Assembly: GCF_042655385.1 (NCBI RefSeq)
Contig: NZ_JBHSMA010000002.1
Span: 434,001-498,000 of the forward strand
Length of the DNA stretch: 64,000 nucleotides
Direction of reading: 5' to 3'
DNA from: Larkinella bovis
GTDB lineage: Bacteria; Bacteroidota; Bacteroidia; Cytophagales; Spirosomataceae
Of the stretch, positions 42,538-51,521 are shown one piece after another; positions within the stretch are counted from its first letter, which is position 1, and the number at the start of each line of letters is the position of its first letter. The position numbers and the translations under genes were made by a program. Under the pieces are notes generated by a model. That model saw only the letters and a list, made by a program, of their open reading frames with translations. It searched no databases and was not told where the DNA came from.

Positions 42538-43554
42538 ATGAAAAAGATATTGTTCCTACTTGTTGTCATCGTCGGCTTGAAAGCCTGTAAAAACCGGGAC
42601 GTTGTATTCCCTGATTACGACTATACATCGGGATACTTTCCCTACCAGTTTCCGGTTCGGACGCTGATTCTGGGGGATTATATCTACGATAATTCCAACG
42701 ACAACAGCTATAAATTTCTGATCTCGGCGGCAATGGGCGGTGTGTACGAAAACACCAAGGACCGGATTTTCAAAATTCAGGTAGACAACAGCCTTTGTAA
42801 CCAGGCAAAATTTGCCTCCACCAATCAGCCCATGTACCCGCTGCCTGAGAGATATTATACCTTGAGTTCTTCCGACCAGCTGGTTATCCCGACCGGTGCC
42901 TTCAACGGCAACATTGTGGTCCAGCTGAAAGAGGCTTTTTTCGATGATACACTGGCTACTAAACTGGCTTATGTCTTGCCGGTGCGGATCAACGAAGTGG
43001 TCGGACTCGATTCGCTGCTCACCGGGAAAGCATCCGTAGCGCAGCCTGATCCCCGCATTGTTAGCAACTGGGAAGTAGCCCCCAAGAATTTTACCATGTT
43101 CGCGGTTAAATTCATAAACCCTTATCATGGCAGTTATTTCCGCCGGGGGAAAAGCACCGTGACGGATGCCGCCGGGCAAGTGGTTGAGTCCAACACCTAC
43201 CGTACGGAATTTATCGAGAAGAACGAAGTCTTGAATCTGGTAACGAAAAGCAAAAACCAGGTTACGCTGGAAGGAACGCTTCACTCAACGGCCATCAAGG
43301 GGACATTGGGGCTTCAGTTAACGTTCACCGGCAATACCTGCGTCGTACAAAGCAAGGCGGGTTCGGCTTTTCAGGTAACCGGTACCGGCAAGTTTCTCGA
43401 CGATGCCGATGAATGGGGAAATAAAAAACGGGATGCCATCCACCTGACGTACCAGTTCAAGCAAGGGGCGACGACCTATTCGGCAACGGATACCCTGGTG
43501 GTCAGAGACCGGAACGTGGCCATGGAGCTTTTTCAGCCGGTCATTACGAAATAG
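42538..43554 (+). CDS. DUF1735/DUF5627-like surface lipoprotein
   Basis: 338 residues from the ATG at 42538, selected because it opens the lipoprotein signal KKILFLLVVIVGLKAC. The N-terminal beta domain, with FPDYDYTSGYFPYQFPVRTL and the DTLATKLAYVLPVRI strand, matches DUF1735-type (BT_3987-like) domains. The C-terminal part (SWEVAPKNFTMFAVKFINP then YHGSYFRRGK) matches DUF5627. Proteins of this kind follow SusD genes and act as extra surface glycan-binding lipoproteins (SusE/F-like role). It continues the SusCD operon with a 41-base gap. Confidence 0.85.
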   Translation: MKKILFLLVVIVGLKACKNRDVVFPDYDYTSGYFPYQFPVRTLILGDYIYDNSNDNSYKFLISAAMGGVYENTKDRIFKIQVDNSLCNQAKFASTNQPMYPLPERYYTLSSSDQLVIPTGAFNGNIVVQLKEAFFDDTLATKLAYVLPVRINEVVGLDSLLTGKASVAQPDPRIVSNWEVAPKNFTMFAVKFINPYHGSYFRRGKSTVTDAAGQVVESNTYRTEFIEKNEVLNLVTKSKNQVTLEGTLHSTAIKGTLGLQLTFTGNTCVVQSKAGSAFQVTGTGKFLDDADEWGNKKRDAIHLTYQFKQGATTYSATDTLVVRDRNVAMELFQPVITK

Positions 43555-43600
43555 TTTCCGGGGCCCCGGTTTACGTTAGCTTATTTTTACCCCTCAACGC

Positions 43601-44722
43601 ATGAAAATGATAGCGAAAAGCGTATGGCGGCTGGTCCTACTGGCCTGCCTGACCGGACTGGTGTCCGAACTTTACGGGCAAACCGTCAGGCAGCCGATCC
43701 GGGTTGGTGTTTATTATTACGACGGCTGGGGCGGTCAAAACCCCAAAGCCAATGATCCGAATGAACCGTGGGCGAAAACCGCCCCCCGGCAGGTTACCAA
43801 ACGAATGCTGGATGAATTTGCCGACCGTGAGCCGGTTTGGGGCTGGCGGAACGATTCCCAGGAAATTATGGAACGCCAGATCGACCTGGCAGCTGATAAC
43901 GGCGTCGAGTTCTTTCTTTTCTGCTGGTATTGGCGCGATACCAACGGCCCTTTCAATCCGGAAAAAGTCGCCATGCTGCCGCAGCATGAAAGCATGAACC
44001 GGTATCTCAAAGCTAAAAACAAAAACCGGGTCAAGTTCGGGCTTTTGATTGCCAATCATCAGGGGGCGGAAATTACCGGAACCGAAAACTGGGAAAAAGC
44101 AACCGAACATTGGATGCCGTATTTCAACGACCCCCAATACGTTAAAGTTGACGATAAGCCGCTGGTGGTTATTTTCAATTCCAGGGGAATCGAAAATGCG
44201 GATATGGCCGGGATGCAGCAGGCAGCCCGGAAACGCGGTCTGGAGGGATTGACGATTGCGGGCTGTGGCAACACGGAGGGCAAAAACTTTGTGGTAACGA
44301 CCCACTACAACGTCGTGCCGGGCTATTCGGCGGGCCCTGAAGAACATCCGTATGCCGAGCTCGCAGATGCCCAGCGGAGCCGGTGGAAGGGAACTGCGCA
44401 ACAACCCTATATCCCAACGGTGATCGTCGGCTGGGACAAACGCCCCTGGGAAGACGCCAGCGGAAACGGCAAAGGCGGAGCCAAACAGGGGTGGTACTAT
44501 ACCGGACGCTCCCCCGAGCAGTTCAGAACGTTCCTCAACGATGCGGTCGTCTGGATGGACACACATCCGGAGCAGACCCCAAAGGAACGAATGGTATTGA
44601 TCTACGCCTGGAATGAACTCGGAGAAGGCGGCTACCTGGTTCCTACCAAGGGCGACCCCCAAGGCAACTACCTAAACGTGGTTCGGGAGGTGGTCTCCAA
44701 CCAAACTAAACAGAAAAAATAA
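43601..44722 (+). CDS. GH99/WbsX-like glycosidase, paralog A
   Basis: 373 residues with a signal peptide ending ELYGQ. The barrel carries GVYYYDGWGG, FADREPVWGWRND, GVEFFLFCWYW, GLLIANHQ, PTVIVGWDKRPW and, near the end, IYAWNELGEGGYLVP. The paired acids in WNELGEGG are the candidate catalytic residues of the GH99/GH71-like WbsX group. GH99 enzymes cut alpha-mannosidic linkages internally, but this branch (WbsX-like) has been annotated as glycosyltransferase or hydrolase without clear proof. A close relative is encoded two genes downstream. Confidence 0.85.
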   Translation: MKMIAKSVWRLVLLACLTGLVSELYGQTVRQPIRVGVYYYDGWGGQNPKANDPNEPWAKTAPRQVTKRMLDEFADREPVWGWRNDSQEIMERQIDLAADNGVEFFLFCWYWRDTNGPFNPEKVAMLPQHESMNRYLKAKNKNRVKFGLLIANHQGAEITGTENWEKATEHWMPYFNDPQYVKVDDKPLVVIFNSRGIENADMAGMQQAARKRGLEGLTIAGCGNTEGKNFVVTTHYNVVPGYSAGPEEHPYAELADAQRSRWKGTAQQPYIPTVIVGWDKRPWEDASGNGKGGAKQGWYYTGRSPEQFRTFLNDAVVWMDTHPEQTPKERMVLIYAWNELGEGGYLVPTKGDPQGNYLNVVREVVSNQTKQKK

Positions 44723-44768
44723 TACGGCGGCACGTAATTTTGCCCTTCGCTAAAACCCTTTTCCTGAC

Positions 44769-45743
44769 TTGAAAAAGCTATTCAAACCCTGCCTGATCGC
44801 TTTGATCGGCCTGGCAACCGCTACCGGCGGCTATTCACAAACGTTTACCCTTCCGGTTTTCCCTGACACGCAAGGCGAGGTCGGTGGGAACCACGCCATG
44901 TTTAACAGCCGGATCAAATGGGTCGTGGATCATAAGGATTCCCTCAACATTCCGATGGTGTTACACGTGGGCGACCTCGTTAATTTTGACAATTATGACC
45001 ATTTCGAAGTAGCCAGCAAAGGCTATGACGTCTTCGACGCCCATCATATCCCGTATGCGATTACCCTCGGTAACCACGATACGGAAGCGGTCGGGTTTAA
45101 TAGCGGAAGTGCGGCTCCGGGCAATGTCAACCAGAACCTCCGGAAAACGCGCAAGTTTAATTCTTACTTTCCGGTTAGCCGCTTTACGCACCAGCGTGGC
45201 CGGTATGAAGCCGATAAAAGTGACAATGCCTACTACACCTTTAAAGTTGGCAAAACCAACTGGCTCGTCCTTACCCTGGAGTTTTGTCCAAGAATGGGGC
45301 CGATCAACTGGGCCGGGGATATCATCAAAGAGTACTTCAACTACAACGTCATCATTCTTACCCACTACCACCTAACCCCGAAAGGCGAGATTGACACCCG
45401 CAATGCAGGCTACGGCGACTTTAGCCCGCAGGTGGTTTACGACCGGTTGATCAAGAAGCACGCCAATATCCGTTTTGTTCTGAGCGGACACGTCATGAGT
45501 TCGGCCCTGAAAGTTGATACCGGGGAGCATGGCAACAAAATCTACCAAATCCTTCAGAACTACCAGAACGATGATATGGGCGGGGGATATATCCGGATGC
45601 TCTCGTTCGACATTGATAAAAAGACGGTTTCTGCCAGCATGTATTCGCCGTTTTACCAAAAGACCCGAGAGGATAAGTCCAAGTTCATTCTGGAAGACAT
45701 CGACTTCATTAAACAGGGGGAGGAAAGAGCCCTGAAACGATAA
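44769..45743 (+). CDS. Secreted metallophosphoesterase
   Basis: 324 residues from a TTG at 44769, which opens a good signal peptide (KKLFKPCLIALIGLATATGG then YSQ). Calcineurin-type motifs are present: FPDTQ (a DxH variant with Gln), HVGDLVNF, LGNHDT and ILTHYHL. The last motif reads LSGHVM, so the second His of the usual GHxH is replaced by Met. It sits between the two GH99-like genes. This suggests that it removes a phosphate from the target glycan or its products, which is inference from location. Confidence 0.88.
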   Translation: MKKLFKPCLIALIGLATATGGYSQTFTLPVFPDTQGEVGGNHAMFNSRIKWVVDHKDSLNIPMVLHVGDLVNFDNYDHFEVASKGYDVFDAHHIPYAITLGNHDTEAVGFNSGSAAPGNVNQNLRKTRKFNSYFPVSRFTHQRGRYEADKSDNAYYTFKVGKTNWLVLTLEFCPRMGPINWAGDIIKEYFNYNVIILTHYHLTPKGEIDTRNAGYGDFSPQVVYDRLIKKHANIRFVLSGHVMSSALKVDTGEHGNKIYQILQNYQNDDMGGGYIRMLSFDIDKKTVSASMYSPFYQKTREDKSKFILEDIDFIKQGEERALKR

Positions 45744-45779
45744 GCAACGAACCTCTTTAGTGCATCAACCTTTTCCTAA

Positions 45780-46877
45780 ATGAAAATTCTACGCTCGCAG
45801 GGCACCCGGTTTTTCCTGCTACTGGTTGCCCTCTTCGTTACCGGATACCAGCACGTCCTGGCTCAAAAAAGCAAAAACAAAATCGGGGCGTATTATTTTG
45901 ACGGCTGGAGCGGAACGACCTTCCACATTACCCAGGACCTGAAAAACAACTACCCGGATCGCGAGCCGGTATGGGGTTGGGTGACCAGCAAACAGGAAAT
46001 CGTCGATGAGCAGATTGCGCTGGCCGCCCGGGCGGGTCTTTCTTTTTTTAGTTTTTGCTGGTACCACCGCAATGGCCGCACGATCGATGAACTGCCGGAA
46101 AACCGGGCCTTGTCGTTTTACAAAAGCTCAAAGAATGCGAAGAAGCTGGAGTACTGCCTGCTGGTGGCCAACCACGGCGGGTTTGATGTAGGGCCGGAAA
46201 ACTGGGACAAGCTGACCAACCTCTGGCTGGCTGAGTTTAAACACCCGCAGTATTTGCGGGTGGATAAAAAACCACTGCTCATCTTCTTCGAATTTACGTC
46301 CCTGATCAAAAATTTTGGCTCGCCGGAAGCGGTTCGTGGCGCTTTCGACAAGCTTCGGAAAAGTGCCGTTGACGCCGGACTTCCCGGCGCGTCGATCGCC
46401 ATCTGTGCCGGTTCGCCGGATGGGGTTACAAAGGCCGAAAGCTCGGGTGCCGACATCATCACCGGTTACAACTATCATAGTGTAGGCTTCAAAGGCGATA
46501 AGCAGGCGATCCCGATCGACACCCTGCACACCGCGGAACAACGACTCTGGAGTAAGCTGGGGGATTTTGCTCAAAAACCGTATATCCCCGTATCCACGAT
46601 GGGCTGGGACCCGCGCCCCTGGTCCAACGACAAAAACAAGTATCACGAGAAGCCTTATTTCACCGGTTTCTCGGCCCAGTCCGTCGAAAAATCGGTCACC
46701 GGGATGATCGACTGGATGAATGCCCATGAGTCTTCGCTGACCCGCGAACGGATCGGGCTCCTGTATGCCTGGAATGAAAACGGAGAAGGAGCCTGGCTGA
46801 CGCCTGGAAAGCAGGGGCTAAACCCATTGACGGGATTAAAAGCAGCCCTTTCGGGTAAAAAGCAGCGTACCAAATAA
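45780..46877 (+). CDS. GH99/WbsX-like glycosidase, paralog B
   Basis: 365 residues, signal peptide ending HVLAQ. Conserved blocks mirror paralog A: GAYYFDGWSG, YPDREPVWGW, LSFFSFCWYH, CLLVANHGG, VSTMGWDPRPW and LYAWNENGEGAWLTP. The catalytic-acid region is retained (WNENGEGA). The pair probably arose by duplication around the phosphoesterase gene and then diverged. It is the last gene of the dense operon; 325 bases separate it from the T9SS protein gene. Confidence 0.85.
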   Translation: MKILRSQGTRFFLLLVALFVTGYQHVLAQKSKNKIGAYYFDGWSGTTFHITQDLKNNYPDREPVWGWVTSKQEIVDEQIALAARAGLSFFSFCWYHRNGRTIDELPENRALSFYKSSKNAKKLEYCLLVANHGGFDVGPENWDKLTNLWLAEFKHPQYLRVDKKPLLIFFEFTSLIKNFGSPEAVRGAFDKLRKSAVDAGLPGASIAICAGSPDGVTKAESSGADIITGYNYHSVGFKGDKQAIPIDTLHTAEQRLWSKLGDFAQKPYIPVSTMGWDPRPWSNDKNKYHEKPYFTGFSAQSVEKSVTGMIDWMNAHESSLTRERIGLLYAWNENGEGAWLTPGKQGLNPLTGLKAALSGKKQRTK

Positions 46878-47202
46878 TGGGGTCCGGTATTCGCGCTGGT
46901 AGGAAGGGCATGAATGGCCGTGAACGGGTACGCCCGGGCGCTGGCGAAGCAAGTAACCAATGACTTGCCGTTATGCCCTGGCGAACGGTAGGGCTTCCCC
47001 GCAGCCTGAATGCCCAAATGGTCAACCAGGTCATAGCCTCTGATTCGTTCGAGGGCTTAAGCCACGGTCTGGCCCACCGGGACCAGGGTCCTGATCCCAC
47101 GCTGAACCAAAATTGATACTTATTGGACTGAAATTGATAGCCCCTTTGACACCAGTCGCGGAATTTTACCGGTGTTTTTGGTCCTATAAATTTCTGCTTC
47201 CA
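46878..47202 (+). other. Intergenic, nothing recognised
   Basis: 325 bases without a supported gene. A short direct repeat of AAATTGATA lies near 47110 and 47141. A TATAAATTTC stretch at 47186-47195 just before the next ATG is the only promoter-like sequence. Confidence 0.4.
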
Positions 47203-49992
47203 ATGAAAACTTCTCTACGGTTTTATGGCCCTGGTGCGCTGGGTCAATTCTTTTTTATCGGTCTGCTGGTGCTCATGGGGCTGAGTGGCTTTGGCCAGAA
47301 AGTGTTTTACGTCACCCCCAGTGGCGGGGGCACCCCACAGGACGGTTCCTCCTGGGGCAACGCCTTCGCCGGTACGCAGCTGCAAGCGGCCATCGAGGCT
47401 GCCAGTGCCTACTCACAGGCCCACGAGAATCAGGATGTGCAGGTCTGGGTGGCGGCCGGGACCTATAAGCCCACCGAGGATGGGAATCGAGACATTAGTT
47501 TTTCGATGCGCAACCACGTGGCGATTTATGGCGGTTTTGTCGGTACAGAAACCGCGTTGAGTCAGCGCCCATCGGTCCTGAGTACGCCTTCCAGCACAAC
47601 ACTGAGTGGGGATATTGGGGAGCCGGGTGTAACCAGTGACAACTCACGCATTCTTATTGACAACGCGAGCTATTTTATTGGCTCTCTGCTGTATTTGGAC
47701 AACAGTGCCGTGATCGACGGCTTTATCATCACCGGGGCATATAGTACTGAAACGATCGGCGGTAAAGGCATGCACAACCAAGCCAAGGGGGAGGGCAGTT
47801 ATTGTGATCCTGTCGTTCGGAACTGTTGGTTCATCGACAATACGGGTTGGCATGGTGCCGCGGTCATGAACGAAGCTAGTAGTCCCGCTAGCGCGAACCC
47901 GGTGTTTATTAACTGCTCTTTTGTCAATAACCGGGCTACGCAATCCGGGGGAGCGATGTTCAATTTTACCGCTTACTTCGGCACCGTTAACCCACAGGTA
48001 ATTAATTGTCGTTTTGTGAACAATCACGCTTCTGATGGCAGTAAAGGAGACGGTGGAGCCATAGGGATTTTAGCTTTAGAAGGCGGTAACATTAACCTAC
48101 AGCTAACCAATTGTACTTTTATCAATAATTGGGCGCAGAACAGTGGGGCAGCTATTTACGGATCCAGTGCGGGCAGTTTAGGGGAAACAAATGACAGTGC
48201 GGTATTGACCAACTGTATCTTCTGGAAAAATGGCAATGGGGGGGAGAATACATTCGGAATTGGGGATATCGAGGCTCATTACTGCCTTTTCGATATTCCG
48301 GTACCGGGCTCTGTGGACGACCATAACCTGACAACTGACCGGTTCCCCTTCGTCAGCGAAACCGACCTGCGGCTCACCGCCTGCTCGCCCGCCATCGATG
48401 CCGGTGATCCGGCCAGCAGCGGCACCACCGATCTGGCGGGCAACCCCCGGTTTTATAACAATGGCCGCATCGATATCGGAGCCTATGAGTTTCAGGGCCG
48501 TCCGCTAGCCGCTCCCAGCCTGAGCTTACCGCCCGCAGTTACCCGGCCCATTCTGCAAAATACCCCTTCGGTGGGGCTAACGGTGTCGGGCTGTGAAGGT
48601 GGAACCGTCGCCTGGCGGAGTTCCACGGGCGTTACCGGAACCGGTACAAGTATTCCGGTTCCCACCGATGCGGTCACCACCCTGATCTACTCGGCCACCT
48701 GCACCGTGGGCGACTGCACCAGCCCCCCCGGCTCGACCACCGTGGTCATCAACCCGCCATCAATGACGGGCAGCTTCGACGGTTTTATCTATGGGGCGGA
48801 TTGCAGCACCTTTCGGGGCTGGGCCTGGGATCGCAACAAACCCAATACCGCCGTCCCGGTCGAGATCCTGGACGGACCTGTTGTCATTGATACGCTGATG
48901 GCCGATGTATTCCGCTCTGATCTGCAAACCGCTGGCAAGGGCAACGGCAAACACGCCTTCTTCTTCAGCATTCCCCCCACGCTCAAGGATGGGTTACCGC
49001 ACCACCTCTCGGCCCGGGTCGCGGGCAGTAGCTTTTTGTTGAAAGACTCGCCCAAAGCCCTCATCTGTCAGGTCAATCCCACGGGACCCACCGCCAACAA
49101 AGCGCCGGCTCCGCCCTCGCCCACGGTGCTGATCGCTCCGCTGGTGGCCCAGGTTGGGGTGCCCTTCGCCGGGACGCTGGTGGCCTTTACCGATCCGGAG
49201 GGTGATGCCTTGAGCTACCAGCTGACGGGTTTGCCTGATGGATTGAAACTGGAGGCCGGTAGCCGGGTGATTCAGGGTACGCCCCTGGTAGCGGGCAGCT
49301 TCGTGCTGACGTATCAGGCGACGGATACCCAGGGGGCCACCAACTCGGTGAGCTTCAACCTGACGGTTAATCCGGCGGCTGGGAGTCCGGTCACGGGTGA
49401 TTTTGAGGGCTATCTGGACAAGCTGGATTGCGGGGGCATCCGGGGTTGGGTCTGGGACCGCAAAAAGCCCAACACCCCGCTGACGGTGGAGTTTTTCACC
49501 CAGGTTGGAACGGGGCCCGCAACAGTGTGGGGCAGCACTGTGGCTAATATTGTTCGCCCCGATCTAATCGATGCTAAAAAAGGCAATGGGGCGCATGCCT
49601 ATAATTTTACGGCCCCGTCGGGGCTGGTCAATGGCACCCTGGTACGGGCCCGGGTGCTGGGGAGCCCGTATGAGTTGAAAGGATCTCCCAGGGCTTATCA
49701 ATGTTCCAAGGCCCGCTTGTCGGCTGAACGGGGGGCGGAGCTTCAGGTGGCGGTATTGGGTAACCCGGTTACGGATTACATCCAGGTGGAAATTCGGGGG
49801 ACGGAAGGCCAGCCGCTTCGCTTGCAAGTTCTGGACGGCAACGGCCGATCCCTTCAGGAGCAGACGATTCCGGCCGCGAAGGCCGTGGAGCATCAGAAGC
49901 TCTGGGTGCAGCAACAACCCGCCGGATTATTCCTGCTGCGCGTCACGCAGGGAGGACAGGCCATCGTTGTGAAACTGCTAAAGTCGTACTAG
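47203..49992 (+). CDS. T9SS-exported beta-helix protein with He_PIG and two GWVWDR modules
   Basis: 929 residues from the ATG at 47203, which opens a signal peptide ending SGFGQ. Residues about 25-430 are a right-handed beta-helix (VFYVTPSGGG, then repeated VINC/LTNC strands, ending IDIGAYEFQG as in choice-of-anchor/DUF1565-type proteins). A beta-sandwich linker follows, then module A (48763-49068), a putative Ig domain (APLVAQVGVPFAGTLVAFTD), module B (49390-49704), and a T9SS type A tail ending PAGLFLLRVTQGG. It is expected at the cell surface or secreted, probably as a glycan lyase or adhesin. Position after the SusCD operon suggests a role in the same pathway. Confidence 0.88.
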   Translation: MKTSLRFYGPGALGQFFFIGLLVLMGLSGFGQKVFYVTPSGGGTPQDGSSWGNAFAGTQLQAAIEAASAYSQAHENQDVQVWVAAGTYKPTEDGNRDISFSMRNHVAIYGGFVGTETALSQRPSVLSTPSSTTLSGDIGEPGVTSDNSRILIDNASYFIGSLLYLDNSAVIDGFIITGAYSTETIGGKGMHNQAKGEGSYCDPVVRNCWFIDNTGWHGAAVMNEASSPASANPVFINCSFVNNRATQSGGAMFNFTAYFGTVNPQVINCRFVNNHASDGSKGDGGAIGILALEGGNINLQLTNCTFINNWAQNSGAAIYGSSAGSLGETNDSAVLTNCIFWKNGNGGENTFGIGDIEAHYCLFDIPVPGSVDDHNLTTDRFPFVSETDLRLTACSPAIDAGDPASSGTTDLAGNPRFYNNGRIDIGAYEFQGRPLAAPSLSLPPAVTRPILQNTPSVGLTVSGCEGGTVAWRSSTGVTGTGTSIPVPTDAVTTLIYSATCTVGDCTSPPGSTTVVINPPSMTGSFDGFIYGADCSTFRGWAWDRNKPNTAVPVEILDGPVVIDTLMADVFRSDLQTAGKGNGKHAFFFSIPPTLKDGLPHHLSARVAGSSFLLKDSPKALICQVNPTGPTANKAPAPPSPTVLIAPLVAQVGVPFAGTLVAFTDPEGDALSYQLTGLPDGLKLEAGSRVIQGTPLVAGSFVLTYQATDTQGATNSVSFNLTVNPAAGSPVTGDFEGYLDKLDCGGIRGWVWDRKKPNTPLTVEFFTQVGTGPATVWGSTVANIVRPDLIDAKKGNGAHAYNFTAPSGLVNGTLVRARVLGSPYELKGSPRAYQCSKARLSAERGAELQVAVLGNPVTDYIQVEIRGTEGQPLRLQVLDGNGRSLQEQTIPAAKAVEHQKLWVQQQPAGLFLLRVTQGGQAIVVKLLKSY
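48763..49068 (+). other. GWVWDR two-cysteine module, copy A
   Basis: A 102-residue module inside the beta-helix protein. It contains a first Cys (GADCSTF), GWAWDRNKPNT, RSDLQTAGKGNGKHAFFF and a final Cys (ALIC). See copies B and C for the conserved frame. Confidence 0.75.
49390..49704 (+). other. GWVWDR two-cysteine module, copy B
   Basis: 105 residues in the same protein, after a putative Ig domain. Cys in KLDCGGI, GWVWDRKKPNT, RPDLIDAKKGNGAHAYNF and Cys in RAYQC. The spacing of both cysteines and of the central blocks is as in copies A and C. Confidence 0.75.
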
Positions 49993-50059
49993 CCGGTTTA
50001 CAGGCGTCCCGGTTCAACACCGGGTCAGGATTGCCAGGACGGTAGTCGGGATGGTTAGT

Positions 50060-50081
50060 CGAGCCGACTTACGCCGGCTCG
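50060..50081 (+). terminator. Short hairpin after the T9SS protein gene
   Basis: CGAGCCG (50060-50066) pairs with CGGCTCG (50075-50081) about 70 bases after the stop. It has no clear U-run. Confidence 0.45.
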
Positions 50082-50220
50082 TTGCCTACCCTGCGGGGCA
50101 GTCGCATCCGTTGGCCACAAAACAGAACCGCTGAACAGTATTTTTTCGCTATTTTCAGGCTTTTCGGCCTAGCCGATGCCAACGATTCGTGGCTCCGTAA
50201 CTTCTAAACCGTTCTGCCTG

Positions 50221-51492
50221 ATGAAAACCGCCTTTTGTGCTCTGTTTGGTTCATTCGTTTTGGCCTGCTCGCTGGCCGGGTTTGCCCAGCCGATGAGCTT
50301 TAGACCCGCCGATGCGCCGGGCGAGGCCGGTTTTTCGGCGGAAAGCCTGAAACGAATCGATGATCTGATGCAGGGCTTTATCGACAAAGGGCTGGCCCCC
50401 AATGCCGTGACGTTTGTGGCCCGTAACAGCAAAATCATCCATTTCAAAGCGTATGGGTACAGTAACCTGGAAAAGAAAACACCCCTCAAACGCGACGATA
50501 TTTTCCGGATTGCGTCGCAGTCGAAAGCGATCACGACCGTGACACTGATGACGCTGTTTGAAGAACAGAAATTTCTGCTCGACGATCCGATTGCCAACTA
50601 CATTCCGGCCTTCAAAAATCCGCGCGTGCTGGTCAGTGTCGATAAGGAGAAAGGGACGTACGAAACCCGCCCCGCCAAGCGCGATATCACCATTCGGCAC
50701 CTGCTGAGCCATAATGCCGGCATTCCCTACGAACACCCGCTCGACCAGCGCCCCGAATTCAAGGTGCCGTACCTGAATTCGCTGCAACCCGATAAACTGG
50801 AAGATGTGGTGAACCGGCTGGCGACCCGCCCGCTCGTTCAGGACCCCGGAGAAACGTTTACCTACGGCCTGAACACCGATATTATTGGCCGGCTGGTCGA
50901 GATTTTATCCGGAAAACCGCTGGATGTGGCGATGCGCGAACGCGTGCTGGAACCGCTGGGAATGAACGATACGCATTTTTATCTGCCCGCCAGCAAAGCC
51001 AGTCGGCTGGTGGAACTGTACGCGAAAGGCAGCGCCGATAAACCGCTATCCCTGCACGACAATGTCAGCAACCGCACGTACCCGGTGGCCGGGGCCAAAA
51101 CGTATTTTGCCGGAGGGGCCGGTCTGGTCGGGCCGATTGAAGATTACGCCAAATTTTGCCAGATGCTGCTGAACGGCGGCTCGTTCAACGAAAAGCGGAT
51201 TCTGGGTCGGAAAACCGTTGATATGATGCTTGAGAACCAGATCGGCGAGGCCGAAGTCTGGGACCGGCGTGATAAATTCGGTCTTGGGTTTCAGTTGATT
51301 ACCAGCCGGAGTCATTACGGCGATCAGGCGACGCCGGGGGCTTACACCTGGGGCGGGGCGTATTGTTCGGAGTATACGATCGATCCCAAAGAAAACCTGA
51401 TTCTGCTGGTTTATACCAATGTCATGCCGTATGCACACTACACCGATTTTGTTCGAAAATTCCGGATGGCGGTGTATCAGGCGATGAATTAA
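50221..51492 (+). CDS. Class C beta-lactamase-like serine hydrolase
   Basis: 423 residues from the ATG at 50221 (start of signal peptide KTAFCALFGSFVLACSLAGF, ending AQ). The active site S99-Q-S-K102 lies in FRIASQSKAIT. The Tyr motif is FTYGLNTDI (Y-x-x-N near residue 217) and the third motif region is near GGAYCSEYTIDP. The family includes AmpC, D-aminopeptidases and esterases. Sequence blocks such as HLLSHNAGIPY and EPLGMNDTHFYLP are typical of EstB-like esterases or peptidases. Antibiotic resistance is not implied. It is monocistronic. Confidence 0.93.
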   Translation: MKTAFCALFGSFVLACSLAGFAQPMSFRPADAPGEAGFSAESLKRIDDLMQGFIDKGLAPNAVTFVARNSKIIHFKAYGYSNLEKKTPLKRDDIFRIASQSKAITTVTLMTLFEEQKFLLDDPIANYIPAFKNPRVLVSVDKEKGTYETRPAKRDITIRHLLSHNAGIPYEHPLDQRPEFKVPYLNSLQPDKLEDVVNRLATRPLVQDPGETFTYGLNTDIIGRLVEILSGKPLDVAMRERVLEPLGMNDTHFYLPASKASRLVELYAKGSADKPLSLHDNVSNRTYPVAGAKTYFAGGAGLVGPIEDYAKFCQMLLNGGSFNEKRILGRKTVDMMLENQIGEAEVWDRRDKFGLGFQLITSRSHYGDQATPGAYTWGGAYCSEYTIDPKENLILLVYTNVMPYAHYTDFVRKFRMAVYQAMN

Positions 51493-51521
51493 TCGCCCGG
51501 CGACTCCGCAGCGACCGGTTT

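Noticed and set aside
43637..44662. 341-codon minus-strand open frame
   Set aside because: Antisense to the GH99-like gene, with no recognisable motif.
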